From Roseibium alexandrii DFL-11 (GTDB lineage Bacteria > Pseudomonadota > Alphaproteobacteria > Rhizobiales > Stappiaceae), in assembly GCF_000158095.2 (NCBI RefSeq), contig NZ_CM011002.1, positions 3,319,203 through 3,383,202 of the forward strand: DNA of 64,000 nt, written 5' to 3'. The notes beneath the pieces were generated by a model that worked only from the letters and a program-made list of their open reading frames with translations, ran no database searches and was not told where the DNA came from. Every line of letters starts with the position of its first letter. The stretch's first letter is position 1. Shown piece after piece: positions 1-8,654 of the stretch. The position numbers and the translations under genes were made by a program.

Positions 1-124
1 TTTGCAGTTCAGGACGCAGCTGCGGATCTTGGGCGCAATAGCGGTAACCTTCGTTGAGGCTCAGTGCTGCCACGTTTTCTTGCAAACGTCAGCGCGTTCA
101 ACGGAACAGCAACAAAGGCTCAGC

Positions 125-1510
125 ATGCGTCTTAGCGATCAATTTGGATACGATCTCACCTTGACCAGCCCTGCAGCCGCAGAAGCGTGGGACAAGACGG
201 TGCTGGCGTTTCTGGCCCACGGCAAGACAACCCCAGCCCATTTGGAAACCTGTTTGACCGAAGAGCCCAATTTTGCCCTTGGTCATGCGACACGCGGACT
301 GTTTTGCCTTCTGCTGGGCCGCAAGGAATTGGTTGAGACTGCGCGGGAGTGCCTGTCGATCGCCCGATCGTCTGCTGCAAACAGTTCCGTGACCGAGCGC
401 GAAACCGCGATGGTCGAAGCGCTGGCCGCCTGGCTCAACGGATTCCCGAGCCGGTCTGCAGATCTCCTGGACGCGGCCCTTTTGAAGACACCGCGCGATG
501 CGCTGCTCCTGAAACTCGTGCATGCAATCCGGTTTGTGCTCGGCGATGCCACCGGAATGAGGTCCTCAATCGACGGCGTTTTTGATGCCTATGACCCGCA
601 AAATCCGGCATATGGCTACGTTCTTGGATGCCGCGCCTTTTCTCTAGAAGAAACGGGCGAATACCGGTTCGCTGAAGCTGCCGGCCGACTCGGTCTCGAA
701 CACGCCCGCGACGATGCATGGGGACTTCACGCTGTCGCGCATGTTCATGACATGACAGGCCGTACGGAAGAAGGCGCCGGCTGGCTCGAAAACCATCCGG
801 ACGGGTGGGCGCATTGCAACAACTTCGGCTATCACGTTTGGTGGCATCTGGCGCTCATGTATCTCGATCAGGGGCAAGCCGAGAAGGCCTTGATGCTGTA
901 TGACCGCGACATTCGCAAAGACAAGACCGACGACTATCGCGACATTTCGAACGCCGCATCGCTGCTGGCGCGCCTTGAGCTGGAGGGGATCGACATTGGC
1001 AGCCGCTGGGATGAGCTTGCGCTGATTTCGGACAAACGCGCAGAAGATGGCTGCAACGTTTTCGCGGACTTGCATTACTTGATGGCTCTATTGAACGGAG
1101 GACGCCGCATGGGGGCCGACCGGCTCATCGCCGGACTGAAGCAGCGCGCTGACCAGGAAACCGATATCGGGCACGTGTCATCTGAAGCTGGTCTGCCCGC
1201 CGGGCTCGGCTTGGAACAATATAGAAAAGGCAATTACGCATCGGCGTTTACACTGCTCACATCGGCCAGAAGCAACATGCCCCGGATTGGCGGGTCGCAC
1301 GCCCAACGCGATGTTTTCGAGCGGATTACCATTGATGCCGCCTTGCGTGCCGGATTGCCTGTAGAAGCAGAGACCCTTATCAAGGACCGATCCCGCAAAC
1401 GCGGTGCGCTTGATCGGTTCGCGGAACAACGCCTTGAAACTTGCCAGAAAATGCGGCGTGCAGAAAAGGTGATGCAGGCCGACAGCCTGCGTGCAACGAA
1501 CAGTTACTGA
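125..1510 (+). CDS. TTC38-like tetratricopeptide repeat protein
   Basis: A soluble helical-repeat protein of about 461 residues resembling the TTC38 family (TPR proteins found in bacteria and animals, molecular role unknown). The chain is a series of Ala/Leu-rich helix pairs with W/Y/G/A at TPR-like positions, for example AEAAGRLGLEHARDDAWGLHAVAHV in the middle, shown here in part only. The open frame runs upstream to the window edge, but the family-like N-terminus (MRLSDQFGYDL) begins at the ATG at 125, preceded by an AAAGG-type ribosome site, so I use that start. No signal peptide or membrane segment is visible. The opgC-like gene follows 45 bases downstream on the same strand and may be cotranscribed. 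The family assignment is fairly secure; function is unknown. Confidence 0.75.
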   Translation: MRLSDQFGYDLTLTSPAAAEAWDKTVLAFLAHGKTTPAHLETCLTEEPNFALGHATRGLFCLLLGRKELVETARECLSIARSSAANSSVTERETAMVEALAAWLNGFPSRSADLLDAALLKTPRDALLLKLVHAIRFVLGDATGMRSSIDGVFDAYDPQNPAYGYVLGCRAFSLEETGEYRFAEAAGRLGLEHARDDAWGLHAVAHVHDMTGRTEEGAGWLENHPDGWAHCNNFGYHVWWHLALMYLDQGQAEKALMLYDRDIRKDKTDDYRDISNAASLLARLELEGIDIGSRWDELALISDKRAEDGCNVFADLHYLMALLNGGRRMGADRLIAGLKQRADQETDIGHVSSEAGLPAGLGLEQYRKGNYASAFTLLTSARSNMPRIGGSHAQRDVFERITIDAALRAGLPVEAETLIKDRSRKRGALDRFAEQRLETCQKMRRAEKVMQADSLRATNSY

Positions 1511-1555
1511 CGGTTCGCCAATGATCCGGCGGGCGATTTCATTTACACTTGCCAT

Positions 1556-2842
1556 GTGACAAACGTGACTTCCCAGCCTCATACCAAACGCCCCCGTGAC
1601 CCGCGGCTCGACTTTTTCCGCGGGATCGGGATGTTCATCATCTATATCGCCCACGTTCCCTGGAACTGGTGGACGCTCTGGATTCCGGCGCGATTCGGCT
1701 TTTCCGATGCGACTGAAATGTTCGTATTCTGCTCCGGGATGGCATCGGCTCTCGCGTTCGGCAAGATCTTCGATCTCCACGGCTTGGGGATTGGTGCAGC
1801 CCGAATTCTACACAGGATGTGGCAAGTCTACTGGGCGCATATCGGTCAGCTGCTGGTGATTGCGGTTGGCTTGGTGATGGTGCACGAAAGCGGCTACTTG
1901 CAGAGCTGCTGCGGCCTCACTCAGGACTATATTGTCTCCTTGAACCTGTGGCATCTGTTTAACAACACAGCCGTCGCATTGCCCGGCATCATGACACTGA
2001 CATGGGTGCCGAACTACTTCGATATCCTGCCCATGTATATCGTGATCCTGGCGCTTATTCCGGTGATCATGTTGGCATCGCGGATCTCGGTGAAGGCCGC
2101 TTTTGCAGTTTCGATCAGTCTTTGGCTGGCATCGCAGTTCGACCTTTTGAGCCTGCCCGCGGAGCCTTGGTCTGATCGCGAATGGTTCTTCAACCCATTC
2201 GCCTGGCAACTCTTGTTCTTTACTGGCTTTGCGTTCATGCGCGGCTGGATCCCGGCGCCTCCCGTGAATGCAAAGCTGCTGATCCTCTGTACAGTGATTG
2301 TCTTGGCAACGGTGCCGTTCGCTTACTTCCGCGTTTATGGCGAAGCGCACCTTAACTGGGTGTGGGCGCGAGAAGTCCGTGATTTCATCAGGCCGCTTTG
2401 GGTCAAGACTGAATTCGGGTTTCTCCGGTACATGCACTTTCTGGCACTTGCTTATCTCGCCTGGGCTGCGGCCGGTGAACACGGAAAATACCTCCTTGGC
2501 CATGGCAAGGTGTGGGGAGGTTTTGTGCGGGTTGTCCAAAAGGTTGGCCAGCAATCGCTTGCGGTCTTCATGGCAAGCCTCGTCGTGGCGCAAGCAGCTG
2601 CGATCCTGCGCGATATGGTCTGGGGCCGGGGCGAATGGATCCCGCAGATCCTCTCCAATCTCCTCGGATTTGCGGCCCTCATCGCCGTTGCCTATGTGGT
2701 GTCCTGGTACAAGAGCGAGCCCTGGCGCAAGCCTCCAGGAAAGGCGACACTTCAGCCGGAGTTTACGCGTCAGCCAAGTAAGCCATCCGCAGCCGGTGAC
2801 GGATCTCATACAGCGAAGGACGCTGAGAAGCTGCTCAACTAA
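1556..2842 (+). CDS. opgC: OpgC-family membrane acyltransferase
   Basis: Multi-pass inner-membrane protein of 428 residues matching the OpgC family, whose characterised members succinylate osmoregulated periplasmic glucans. The N-terminal RDPRLDFFRGIGMFIIYIAH segment is the hallmark of the family and is followed by about ten hydrophobic segments. The C-terminal ~35 residues are polar (Pro/Lys/Ser) and probably cytoplasmic. The start is a GTG at 1556; an overlapping ATG two bases earlier is out of frame and stops at once. No opgG/opgH genes are in the window, so the glucan substrate is inferred from family only. A perfect 13-bp hairpin terminator lies immediately after the stop. Confidence 0.85.
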   Translation: MTNVTSQPHTKRPRDPRLDFFRGIGMFIIYIAHVPWNWWTLWIPARFGFSDATEMFVFCSGMASALAFGKIFDLHGLGIGAARILHRMWQVYWAHIGQLLVIAVGLVMVHESGYLQSCCGLTQDYIVSLNLWHLFNNTAVALPGIMTLTWVPNYFDILPMYIVILALIPVIMLASRISVKAAFAVSISLWLASQFDLLSLPAEPWSDREWFFNPFAWQLLFFTGFAFMRGWIPAPPVNAKLLILCTVIVLATVPFAYFRVYGEAHLNWVWAREVRDFIRPLWVKTEFGFLRYMHFLALAYLAWAAAGEHGKYLLGHGKVWGGFVRVVQKVGQQSLAVFMASLVVAQAAAILRDMVWGRGEWIPQILSNLLGFAALIAVAYVVSWYKSEPWRKPPGKATLQPEFTRQPSKPSAAGDGSHTAKDAEKLLN

Positions 2843-2843
2843 C

Positions 2844-2879
2844 AAGAAAAACCCGGAAGCAAGCTCCCGGGTTTTTCTT
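2844..2879. terminator. Bidirectional rho-independent terminator
   Basis: A perfect 13-bp inverted repeat (AAGAAAAACCCGG / CCGGGTTTTTCTT) with a GC core and A/T arms on both sides. It ends the rightward opgC gene and also serves the leftward DUF1150 gene, which stops at 2906. Confidence 0.9.
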
Positions 2880-2905
2880 GATCAGGACGTGACGTCCAGC
2901 AGGCC

Positions 2906-3190
2906 TCAGTTCAACGAGACCATTTCGAGTTCCTGCTCGAAGGCATTGGCAAGTGCCGCAGCGCGGCTGTCAGCCAAGAGGATCGGCGTTCCATCTGCAT
3001 TGAGGAGCGCATAGAGCGTCAAGTCATCCTCTAGTGGCGGAACGTCCGGGAACATTTCTTTCAAGTCACCGGCTTTTACCGCCTTGATGTAAGCCACATC
3101 GCCCGTACCGAGTTCGCTCAGTTCGTCGACCGTCATGACTTCGGCGATGTCGTTGTCGTCAGCCCAGAAGGGTGAATTCGTGTTGTGCAT
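2906..3190 (-). CDS. DUF1150 family protein
   Basis: A small acidic 94-residue protein that I recognise as DUF1150, a family of unknown function largely confined to alphaproteobacteria. It begins MHNTNSPFW and has a conserved acidic middle (PPLEDDLTLYALLNADGTPI). It lies 33 bases downstream of the hsp20 gene on the same strand, the usual arrangement for this family, so it is probably transcribed from the same heat-shock promoter. A role linked to heat shock is inferred from context only. The gene ends before a bidirectional terminator. Confidence 0.85.
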   Translation of the reverse strand: MHNTNSPFWADDNDIAEVMTVDELSELGTGDVAYIKAVKAGDLKEMFPDVPPLEDDLTLYALLNADGTPILLADSRAAALANAFEQELEMVSLN

Positions 3191-3223
3191 CAGTGTTTCT
3201 CCATTTTGGTTTTGCAGCGAGGG

Positions 3224-3652
3224 TCATTCACCGCTGGAGATTTCTATTTTTCTTATGACACGTTCCGGTTCCGGCCGTGCCAAGTCGATGGACAGTAATC
3301 CATCTTTCAAGTCCGCACCGAGAATTTCGATCCCCTCGGCGAGAACAAACGCCCGCTGAAACTGACGGGCAGCGATACCGCGATGGAGATATTGGCGGGT
3401 CTTGTCGTCAATTTGCCGGCCACGAATCACGAGCTGGCTTTCTTCCACCGAGACATCAAGCTGATCACGGGTAAACCCGGCCACAGCCAAGGTAATTCTA
3501 ATCACATCGCCCTGAATGTCGGTTTTCGGCAACCGTTCAATGTTGTAGGGCGGATAGCCATCATTCGCGGCCTTGGATACACGATCAAGCACACGCTCGA
3601 TATCATCAAACCCGAGCATGAACGGGCTGGAAAACGCTGACATGCGCGACAT
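3224..3652 (-). CDS. Small heat-shock protein, Hsp20/IbpA class
   Basis: An ATP-independent holdase chaperone of about 142 residues with one alpha-crystallin domain. The segment GDVIRITLAVAGF begins the domain, ESQLVIRGRQ and RGIAARQFQRAFVLAEG follow, and LDLARP-like LLSIDLARPEPE supplies the I-x-I-type tail. The frame is open further upstream, but I place the start at the ATG at 3652, because its AAGGA ribosome site is sequestered in a ROSE-type hairpin. A second ATG three codons in (3643) is an alternative. The sequence shows a heat-shock sigma factor promoter and an RNA thermometer upstream, so regulation is expected at both transcription and translation. DUF1150 follows in the same operon. 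Confidence 0.9.
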   Translation of the reverse strand: MSRMSAFSSPFMLGFDDIERVLDRVSKAANDGYPPYNIERLPKTDIQGDVIRITLAVAGFTRDQLDVSVEESQLVIRGRQIDDKTRQYLHRGIAARQFQRAFVLAEGIEILGADLKDGLLSIDLARPEPERVIRKIEISSGE

Positions 3653-3733
3653 CCTCAAAGTCCTTGTCGAAGCGACCTTGCATCCGAACCCTTTTCGTAA
3701 GGCACCCGGACAGGAGCGTCTTGCTCCCTTCAT
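3653..3733 (-). promoter_or_regulatory. ROSE-like RNA thermometer in the hsp20 5' leader
   Basis: The roughly 80-nt leader folds by eye into three consecutive hairpins: 3713-3727 (GGAGC/GCTCC), 3683-3710 (TCCG...CGGA with an internal CCTT/AAGG), and 3658-3678. The last places UCGCU opposite AGGA of the ribosome site, with the G left unpaired: AGGUC(G)CU, loop UCGACA, AGGACUU. ROSE elements of rhizobial and enteric small heat-shock genes have exactly this UYGCU/anti-Shine-Dalgarno design with a bulged G. Assignment rests on pattern matching; no folding energy was calculated. Confidence 0.75.
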
Positions 3734-3739
3734 GATTAA

Positions 3740-3768
3740 ATATGGAGACATGTTAAAATTGATTCAAG
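3740..3768 (-). promoter_or_regulatory. RpoH (sigma-32) promoter of hsp20
   Basis: Reading leftward: CTTGAA (3763-3768), 15-bp spacer, CTCCATAT (3740-3747). The sigma-32 consensus is CTTGAA and CCCCATNT with a 13-15 bp spacer, so only one base differs. It would start transcription near 3733, just upstream of the thermometer hairpins. Confidence 0.8.
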
Positions 3769-4056
3769 GATGCTGCCGAATTCGGAAATCTTTGCTTTGT
3801 TTTCCAATGACCATACACAAGTTGACGGGAACGTGAACAAGCTATGGAGTCGCGGAGGTAGGTGTCGGTCAGCGCAATAACTCCTGCTCCACCATATAGG
3901 GAGCACCTCCCTCTTTACCAAGGCGGGCTCTGGCCTTCGCCGCCCGCCATCATACCAACAACACGAACCCTTGTTCTGATTTCCCTTTTTCGCCTTTCTT
4001 CCATGCGCTATCACTTCCTCCGCATTTGTTTTTCCTCTTAGTGACTGTCAGTTCTC
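3769..4056. other. Non-coding gap between hsp20 and yjbR-like gene
   Basis: About 290 bases with no convincing gene. It contains a 7-bp inverted repeat GGCGGGC/GCCCGCC at 3922-3948 without a T-run, so not a clear terminator. The hsp20 promoter borders it on the left; the right part must hold the promoter of the gene starting at 4057, but no clear -35/-10 pair stands out. Confidence 0.5.
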
Positions 4057-4416
4057 ATGAACCGGAATGAATTTGACGCTTATTGCAAAGCACTTCCTGC
4101 AACCGCGAACGTCGTCCAGTGGGGCAATGCGTCCGTCTGGAAGGTTGGTGGCAAGATATTTGCCATTTGTTCCGGCTGGGGCGAAGGCACACACGAGAAA
4201 TTCAGCTTCAAGTGTTCGGACATTTCCTACTCGCTATTGATCCAACAGGACGGCGTCATTCCCGCCCCGTATCTTGCACGGGCCAAATGGGTTCAGCGGG
4301 AAGACGACAGCAGTATTTCAGACGATGATCTGAGAGCGTACATCTCGGCAGCCCACGAAATCGTTGCGCGCAAGCTCTCCAAAAAACTCCAGAAAGATCT
4401 CGGCCTTGCAGATTGA
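4057..4416 (+). CDS. MmcQ/YjbR family DNA-binding-like protein
   Basis: A 119-residue single-domain protein of the MmcQ/YjbR family (CyaY-like fold, sometimes annotated DNA-binding, biochemical role uncertain). Hallmarks visible: an N-terminal helix ending in LPATANVVQWGNASVWKVGGKIFAI shown in part, the SFKCSD strand, and the PYLARAKWVQ segment followed by a C-terminal helix (HEIVARKLSKKL). The MFS transporter gene overlaps its 3' end, suggesting translational coupling. Confidence 0.85.
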   Translation: MNRNEFDAYCKALPATANVVQWGNASVWKVGGKIFAICSGWGEGTHEKFSFKCSDISYSLLIQQDGVIPAPYLARAKWVQREDDSSISDDDLRAYISAAHEIVARKLSKKLQKDLGLAD

Positions 4417-5602
4417 TGCCACCGCAAAGTGGCGGTCACTAGGCCTTCTCATGGTCGCCGAAATTGCAGCGATGAGCCTTTGGTTCATGTCCGCAGCCAT
4501 ACTGCCGGATTTGACCCGCGAGTACCCGATTTCCGAATTCCGGCAAGCCGCTTTATCCAGCGCGGTGCAGATCGGCTTTGTTGTTGGGGCGCTTGTGTCG
4601 GCACTCCTGGGACTTGCCGACCGCATTGATCCCCGCCGTTTTTTTGCGTTCTGCGCCATCACCGCCGCTCTATTTAACGCCAGCCTTCTTGTCTCCGAAC
4701 CAGGTGGAGTTGTTTCCATCTTGGCCCGATTTGCAACAGGAGCCTTGCTCGCAGGCGTCTATCCCGTGGGTATGAAAATCGCTGTTGGCTGGGGTCAGAA
4801 AGACCGCGGATTTCTGGTGGGAACCCTCGTCGGCGCCCTCACCTTCGGATCCGCAGCACCGCACCTCCTGGCGCTCCTTGGGGGAACGGACTGGCGCTGG
4901 AGCCTGACTGTTGCCTCGATCGCTTCGGCACTCGGCGGGCTATTGTGCCTTGCGACCACGCTTGGGCCGTTTCATGGCACAGCCCCGAGGATGGACATCA
5001 AGGCTGTGTTTTCTGCCTGGACGAACCGCAAGATCCGATATGCCTACATCGGTTATCTCGGCCACATGTGGGAGCTCTATGCAATGTGGGCCTGGATAGG
5101 GATCGCGCTGACCGTTTCTTTTTCTGCTCATATGGCAGCCGAGGATGCGGTTTCGCTTGCGCGACTGATCGCTTTTCTTGCGATCGCAGCGGGCGGTGTT
5201 GCGTGCATTGCCGCCGGTGTCCTCGCGGACAAGGTCGGAAAGGCCAACATCGCAATCCTTGCGATGGCGGTCAGCGGAACGGCTGCCCTTTTGAGCGCCA
5301 TCACGTTTGGCGGCCCGGTCTGGCTGACAATCCTCTGCGTGTTGATCTGGGGCGCAGCCATTTTGCCCGATTCCGCTCAGTTCTCGGCCCTTGTCGCGGA
5401 TTTTGCACCTGCCGAACAGGCCGGAAGCCTGATGACCTTTCAGACCGCGCTTGGCTTTGCGTTGACCTTCCTGACTGTCCAGGTCACGCCCATGCTTGCG
5501 AACGGGATTGGTTGGCCCGCAGTTTTTGGGATCATGTCAATCGGGCCGGCGATTGGCATCACCGGTATGCTGAGACTGAAACGGCTCGCACCGGACAGTT
5601 AA
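4406..5602 (+). CDS. MFS transporter
   Basis: An integral membrane protein of roughly 400 residues with about twelve hydrophobic segments, typical of the major facilitator superfamily. The loop between segments 2 and 3 carries ADRIDPRRFFA, equivalent to the MFS G-x-x-x-D-R-x-x-R-R motif, and a related LADKVGKANI loop lies in the second half. Substrate is not predictable. The start is uncertain: TTG at 4406 (overlapping the yjbR-like stop), TTG at 4364, or ATG at 4451 are all in frame; 4406 gives a sensible cytoplasmic N-terminus and coupling to the upstream gene. Confidence 0.8.
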   Translation: MQIDATAKWRSLGLLMVAEIAAMSLWFMSAAILPDLTREYPISEFRQAALSSAVQIGFVVGALVSALLGLADRIDPRRFFAFCAITAALFNASLLVSEPGGVVSILARFATGALLAGVYPVGMKIAVGWGQKDRGFLVGTLVGALTFGSAAPHLLALLGGTDWRWSLTVASIASALGGLLCLATTLGPFHGTAPRMDIKAVFSAWTNRKIRYAYIGYLGHMWELYAMWAWIGIALTVSFSAHMAAEDAVSLARLIAFLAIAAGGVACIAAGVLADKVGKANIAILAMAVSGTAALLSAITFGGPVWLTILCVLIWGAAILPDSAQFSALVADFAPAEQAGSLMTFQTALGFALTFLTVQVTPMLANGIGWPAVFGIMSIGPAIGITGMLRLKRLAPDS

Positions 5603-5670
5603 CGCCGTTTCCTCACAACACGGCTTGTGGCGCGTCTCTCACTTCGTAGGCAACATACGGAGTGTAACGC

Positions 5671-6303
5671 ATGGGCACGACAGGTGGACGGGGCATCGAC
5701 GTTTCCCATTACCAAGGGACTGTCAATTGGGCAGGTGTTGCTGCGGACGGAACTGAGTTTGCCATGATCAAGGCCAGTGAAGGAGAGAGTTCACGGGATC
5801 CGATGTTCTTGTCGAATTGGGCCGGGTGCAAAAACAACAGCGTGAAGTGCGGAGCTTACCATTACTTTCTTCCAACCGACTGTTTCTTGAAACAGGCTGA
5901 CCTTTTGATCCAACAGCTGAGATCCGCGGGCTATGATCCGTCCGCCGATTTGCCGCCGGCGATAGACTGTGAGGATATGGAAGGCGTCTCTGCTTCCACA
6001 TATGTCTATGCCTTGAAAGAGCTTCTCCAAAGCCTGAAGACGCAACTCAAGTGTACCCCGATGATCTATGTCTCCCCGGCATTTTGGCAGGGTTTGGGCA
6101 GTCCCGACTTCTCCGATTATCCGTTATGGGTCGCGAATTACACAACGGCGAGTGCGCCCGATATTCCCTGGCCCTGGAAAACCTATGCCATCTGGCAGTA
6201 CTCGGACGACGGCACGGTGGGCGGCATTGCAGGTGATGTCGATCTCGATCTCAGCAATCCGGCGGCTGGTGTTTCACCGGAACCAAAACTGAACTGGTTC
6301 TAG
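5671..6303 (+). CDS. GH25 family lysozyme (muramidase)
   Basis: A 210-residue glycoside hydrolase family 25 domain, which cleaves the MurNAc-GlcNAc bond of peptidoglycan. Visible hallmarks: GIDVSHYQG with Asp10, the catalytic D-x-E pair at Asp99/Glu101 (AIDCED), and the WVANY and IWQYS strands near the end. The whole chain is the catalytic domain; there is no signal peptide, cell-wall-binding domain or membrane segment. How it would reach peptidoglycan is therefore unclear; a non-classical or injected route, or a domesticated phage endolysin, are possibilities but no phage genes are nearby. Confidence 0.9.
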   Translation: MGTTGGRGIDVSHYQGTVNWAGVAADGTEFAMIKASEGESSRDPMFLSNWAGCKNNSVKCGAYHYFLPTDCFLKQADLLIQQLRSAGYDPSADLPPAIDCEDMEGVSASTYVYALKELLQSLKTQLKCTPMIYVSPAFWQGLGSPDFSDYPLWVANYTTASAPDIPWPWKTYAIWQYSDDGTVGGIAGDVDLDLSNPAAGVSPEPKLNWF

Positions 6304-6320
6304 TGGCCTGATTGGAACCA

Positions 6321-7451
6321 TCAGCTATCGGCCATTTGAAGATCGAACTCTCGATACCCAAAATCCTGGCCGTTGATGCGCAAGCTCACGGCCTGTGTGC
6401 CACCGTAGTAGGTCCGTGTCGTGATCGGCCGGATCGGATGAAAACGGGAAAGCCTATGAACGGTGCCGGGTTCCAATGTGGCTTTCGTCCATTTGAACAC
6501 TTTTGGCGCCAGTTTGCCGTTGGCCTTTCGAAAGTGCAGCACGTAATCGATGATCAGATCCTGAGACCTCGTCGCTGTCGATTTCAACGCTACCGAAAAG
6601 GACAACGAGCTACCGAAGCGGACCTGCTCCCTTTCAATGCTCAAATCTGCGAGGTGAATCTCCGGTGCATTAAGACCAAATGCACGCAGGGCCGGTTCAT
6701 AACCATTTTTGATCAACGAACGGCAGGCATGCCGCACCAGCTTTTCCCGCTGCGGCGTTGCATTTCTGAGCCAGTTAGCAGCGATGTCGCTCACCAAGGC
6801 CGGATGGTCTTTTGCAATATCATTCAAATGGTTCGCAACAGAACGGCGAACATACTCTTCCCGGTCATCTTTCAAGGCTTCTAGCAGCGGCACCGTCGAA
6901 GAAGGATCCTCAATCAAGCGATGGAGGCGCATACCCCAAGGCAGCCGCGGACGTGTGCCTTCCGAGACCAGACGCCGGACATGCACGTTGGGATCCTGTG
7001 TCCACGGTTTCATGATGGAAAGCGCTTTTTCCTGGTCTTTTGCCAAAAAGGGCCGAACATCAAATTCGGCCGTCGCCCGCATGGTCATCTCCTTCATGAG
7101 ATCGAACGAGGCTGCAAAGTCATTCAGACCGGAGTCAGAAACGATCATACCCAGCGGCATCATCCCCCAACCGCAGATCCCGTGCTCGTCACTATCCCGA
7201 TCAATTGCGTTTTCCGGATCGGAATGAAGTAGGGAGCGCAAAATCGAAAAACGGCTCTCGAGCTTTTCTGGCAAGTGTTTCGTGGTTACATCCGCAATGA
7301 GCCGTGCTCTCTGCTTCAGTTCCAGCTGATGGAGTTCGCCCAGGATTTCTTTCTCAAATGCCGTTTTTTGAAATCCGTCGACCCGTCGCTCAAGGTGCCC
7401 CGCCAGACACTGAACAAACTCCGGTGAGATTTTGTTTTTGAAGGGTTCCAT
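6321..7451 (-). CDS. alkC: AlkC-type DNA alkylation repair glycosylase
   Basis: A 376-residue protein of the HEAT-like-repeat DNA glycosylases (AlkC/AlkD superfamily), which excise N3-/N7-alkylated bases. The core motif is HVRRLVSEGTRPRLPWG, followed by repeats with LLEALKDDREEYVRRSVANH. The last ~110 residues (from about 265) are beta-rich, as in AlkC proteins carrying an extra Ig-like domain. The start ATG at 7451 has a GGAG ribosome site. It converges on the GH25 gene with only 17 bases between stops and no obvious terminator. Confidence 0.88.
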   Translation of the reverse strand: MEPFKNKISPEFVQCLAGHLERRVDGFQKTAFEKEILGELHQLELKQRARLIADVTTKHLPEKLESRFSILRSLLHSDPENAIDRDSDEHGICGWGMMPLGMIVSDSGLNDFAASFDLMKEMTMRATAEFDVRPFLAKDQEKALSIMKPWTQDPNVHVRRLVSEGTRPRLPWGMRLHRLIEDPSSTVPLLEALKDDREEYVRRSVANHLNDIAKDHPALVSDIAANWLRNATPQREKLVRHACRSLIKNGYEPALRAFGLNAPEIHLADLSIEREQVRFGSSLSFSVALKSTATRSQDLIIDYVLHFRKANGKLAPKVFKWTKATLEPGTVHRLSRFHPIRPITTRTYYGGTQAVSLRINGQDFGYREFDLQMADS

Positions 7452-7522
7452 GTCGCGCTCCTAACCTTGCCAGAAGCCTACATCGCATGATGCCTTTGGC
7501 TGTTCCAGCCGACATCCCAGCG

Positions 7523-7545
7523 CTCCTGACAAGTACCGTCAGGAG
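7523..7545. repeat. 8-bp perfect inverted repeat in intergenic gap
   Basis: CTCCTGAC-aagtacc-GTCAGGAG, followed on the + strand by GGCATTTTT. It lies in the gap between the divergent alkC and binding-protein genes. It could be an operator for either gene; as a terminator it would have no upstream rightward gene to end. Confidence 0.5.
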
Positions 7546-7745
7546 GGCATTTTTCTTGGGCATTTGCCGCTTAGTCAAAATGCTTTGCGGTTCTGAGCCC
7601 GTGTTTGGTGTTATCCTTACCATTATCCATTTACACAATAACAATTCCGGTCCGGCTCGCCTATGTTCGATAACAATGCGGTTCGTTGCATGATTTGTAA
7701 CAGCTGCCAAACACAAACGATCGAGATGGCGCCAAACTTTGAAAG

Positions 7746-8507
7746 ATGCTTGCCCTTTTTGAAATTTCGCCAATCTCAATCCTGAAGGCCGCATTCTTGG
7801 TTTTGTCAGTTTTGATCACCTCTGTTTTGGTGACCGGAATAGCGCAAGCCGACCCCATTACGATCTACACGACCGAACTGGACGGCCATCACCAACAGGA
7901 TTTGCGTGGCCGGTATGATCAGATAGTTTTGTCCGCGGCCCGGCAGCAAGACCTGAAAGTCGACTTTCGCTTCATGCCGCCGGCCCGCGCGATCCTTCAA
8001 TTCTCCAAATGTGAAGACTGTTGTGTCAGTCCTTGCAATGAAGACCCCGAAATCAGCCATTGCCCCGGCGCAACACTTTCGGATGTATGGGACAAAGTGG
8101 AGCTTCACGCCTTTTCACTCAGACCTGACGCTCCAGACCTCGCGATCGACAACCTCAAGACTCTTAATGTCGGGGCTATTCAGGGAATGCCGCTTGGGAG
8201 CAAGGTGGAGACCAACCTGACTGATATCCGGCGGGTCGATACGCCGCGCGCAGCGGTCAACATGCTGACACTTGGCAGACTTGATGTGTTTTTGGGATGG
8301 ATACCTGAAACACTTGTGTACTTTAGGGTCAACGACATACCGGTGCCGGACTACGACGCAAAGAACCCTATGAAGAGCGTCCCGATCGGTATTGCCTGTA
8401 AGGGATCGCAATCCCTTCGGCTCATTGACGCCGTCAACACCTACCTACGCCAGGCGCCGCAGACCTCCGGGACAGCACAAGGCACCTCATCAAATCCAGA
8501 CGGATAG
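7746..8507 (+). CDS. Periplasmic solute-binding-like protein
   Basis: A 253-residue exported protein. The N-terminal ~35 residues form a signal peptide (hydrophobic stretch ILKAAFLVLSVLITSVLVTG ending at an AQA-D cleavage-like site). The rest resembles family 3 extracellular binding proteins (ITIYTTE at the start of the mature chain; LNVGAIQGMPLG and GRLDVFLGWIPETL later), but no transporter genes are adjacent, so it may be a sensory or orphan binding protein. An unusual feature is a run of five Cys within about 17 residues (KCEDCCVSPCNEDPEISHC region, around residues 88-105), which could form disulfides or bind metal. Ligand unknown. Confidence 0.65.
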   Translation: MLALFEISPISILKAAFLVLSVLITSVLVTGIAQADPITIYTTELDGHHQQDLRGRYDQIVLSAARQQDLKVDFRFMPPARAILQFSKCEDCCVSPCNEDPEISHCPGATLSDVWDKVELHAFSLRPDAPDLAIDNLKTLNVGAIQGMPLGSKVETNLTDIRRVDTPRAAVNMLTLGRLDVFLGWIPETLVYFRVNDIPVPDYDAKNPMKSVPIGIACKGSQSLRLIDAVNTYLRQAPQTSGTAQGTSSNPDG

Positions 8508-8567
8508 AGACCTGACGTTTCTTTGTTGCGCTATATTGCCGGCGCGCCGACAGCAGACATATGCCAA

Positions 8568-8599
8568 ACAAAAAAAACCACCCCGATTGCTCGGGGTGG
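8568..8599 (-). terminator. Terminator of the ugp operon
   Basis: Reading leftward: CCACCCCGA-gcaa-TCGGGGTGG stem followed by a run of eight T. It lies 55 bases beyond the ugpC stop and ends the leftward ugpBAEC operon. Confidence 0.92.
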
Positions 8600-8654
8600 C
8601 TTACTCGAGGCAAGCCGACCCTCGTATTGCCGCCTGCCTCAAAAGTGGTTCGAT

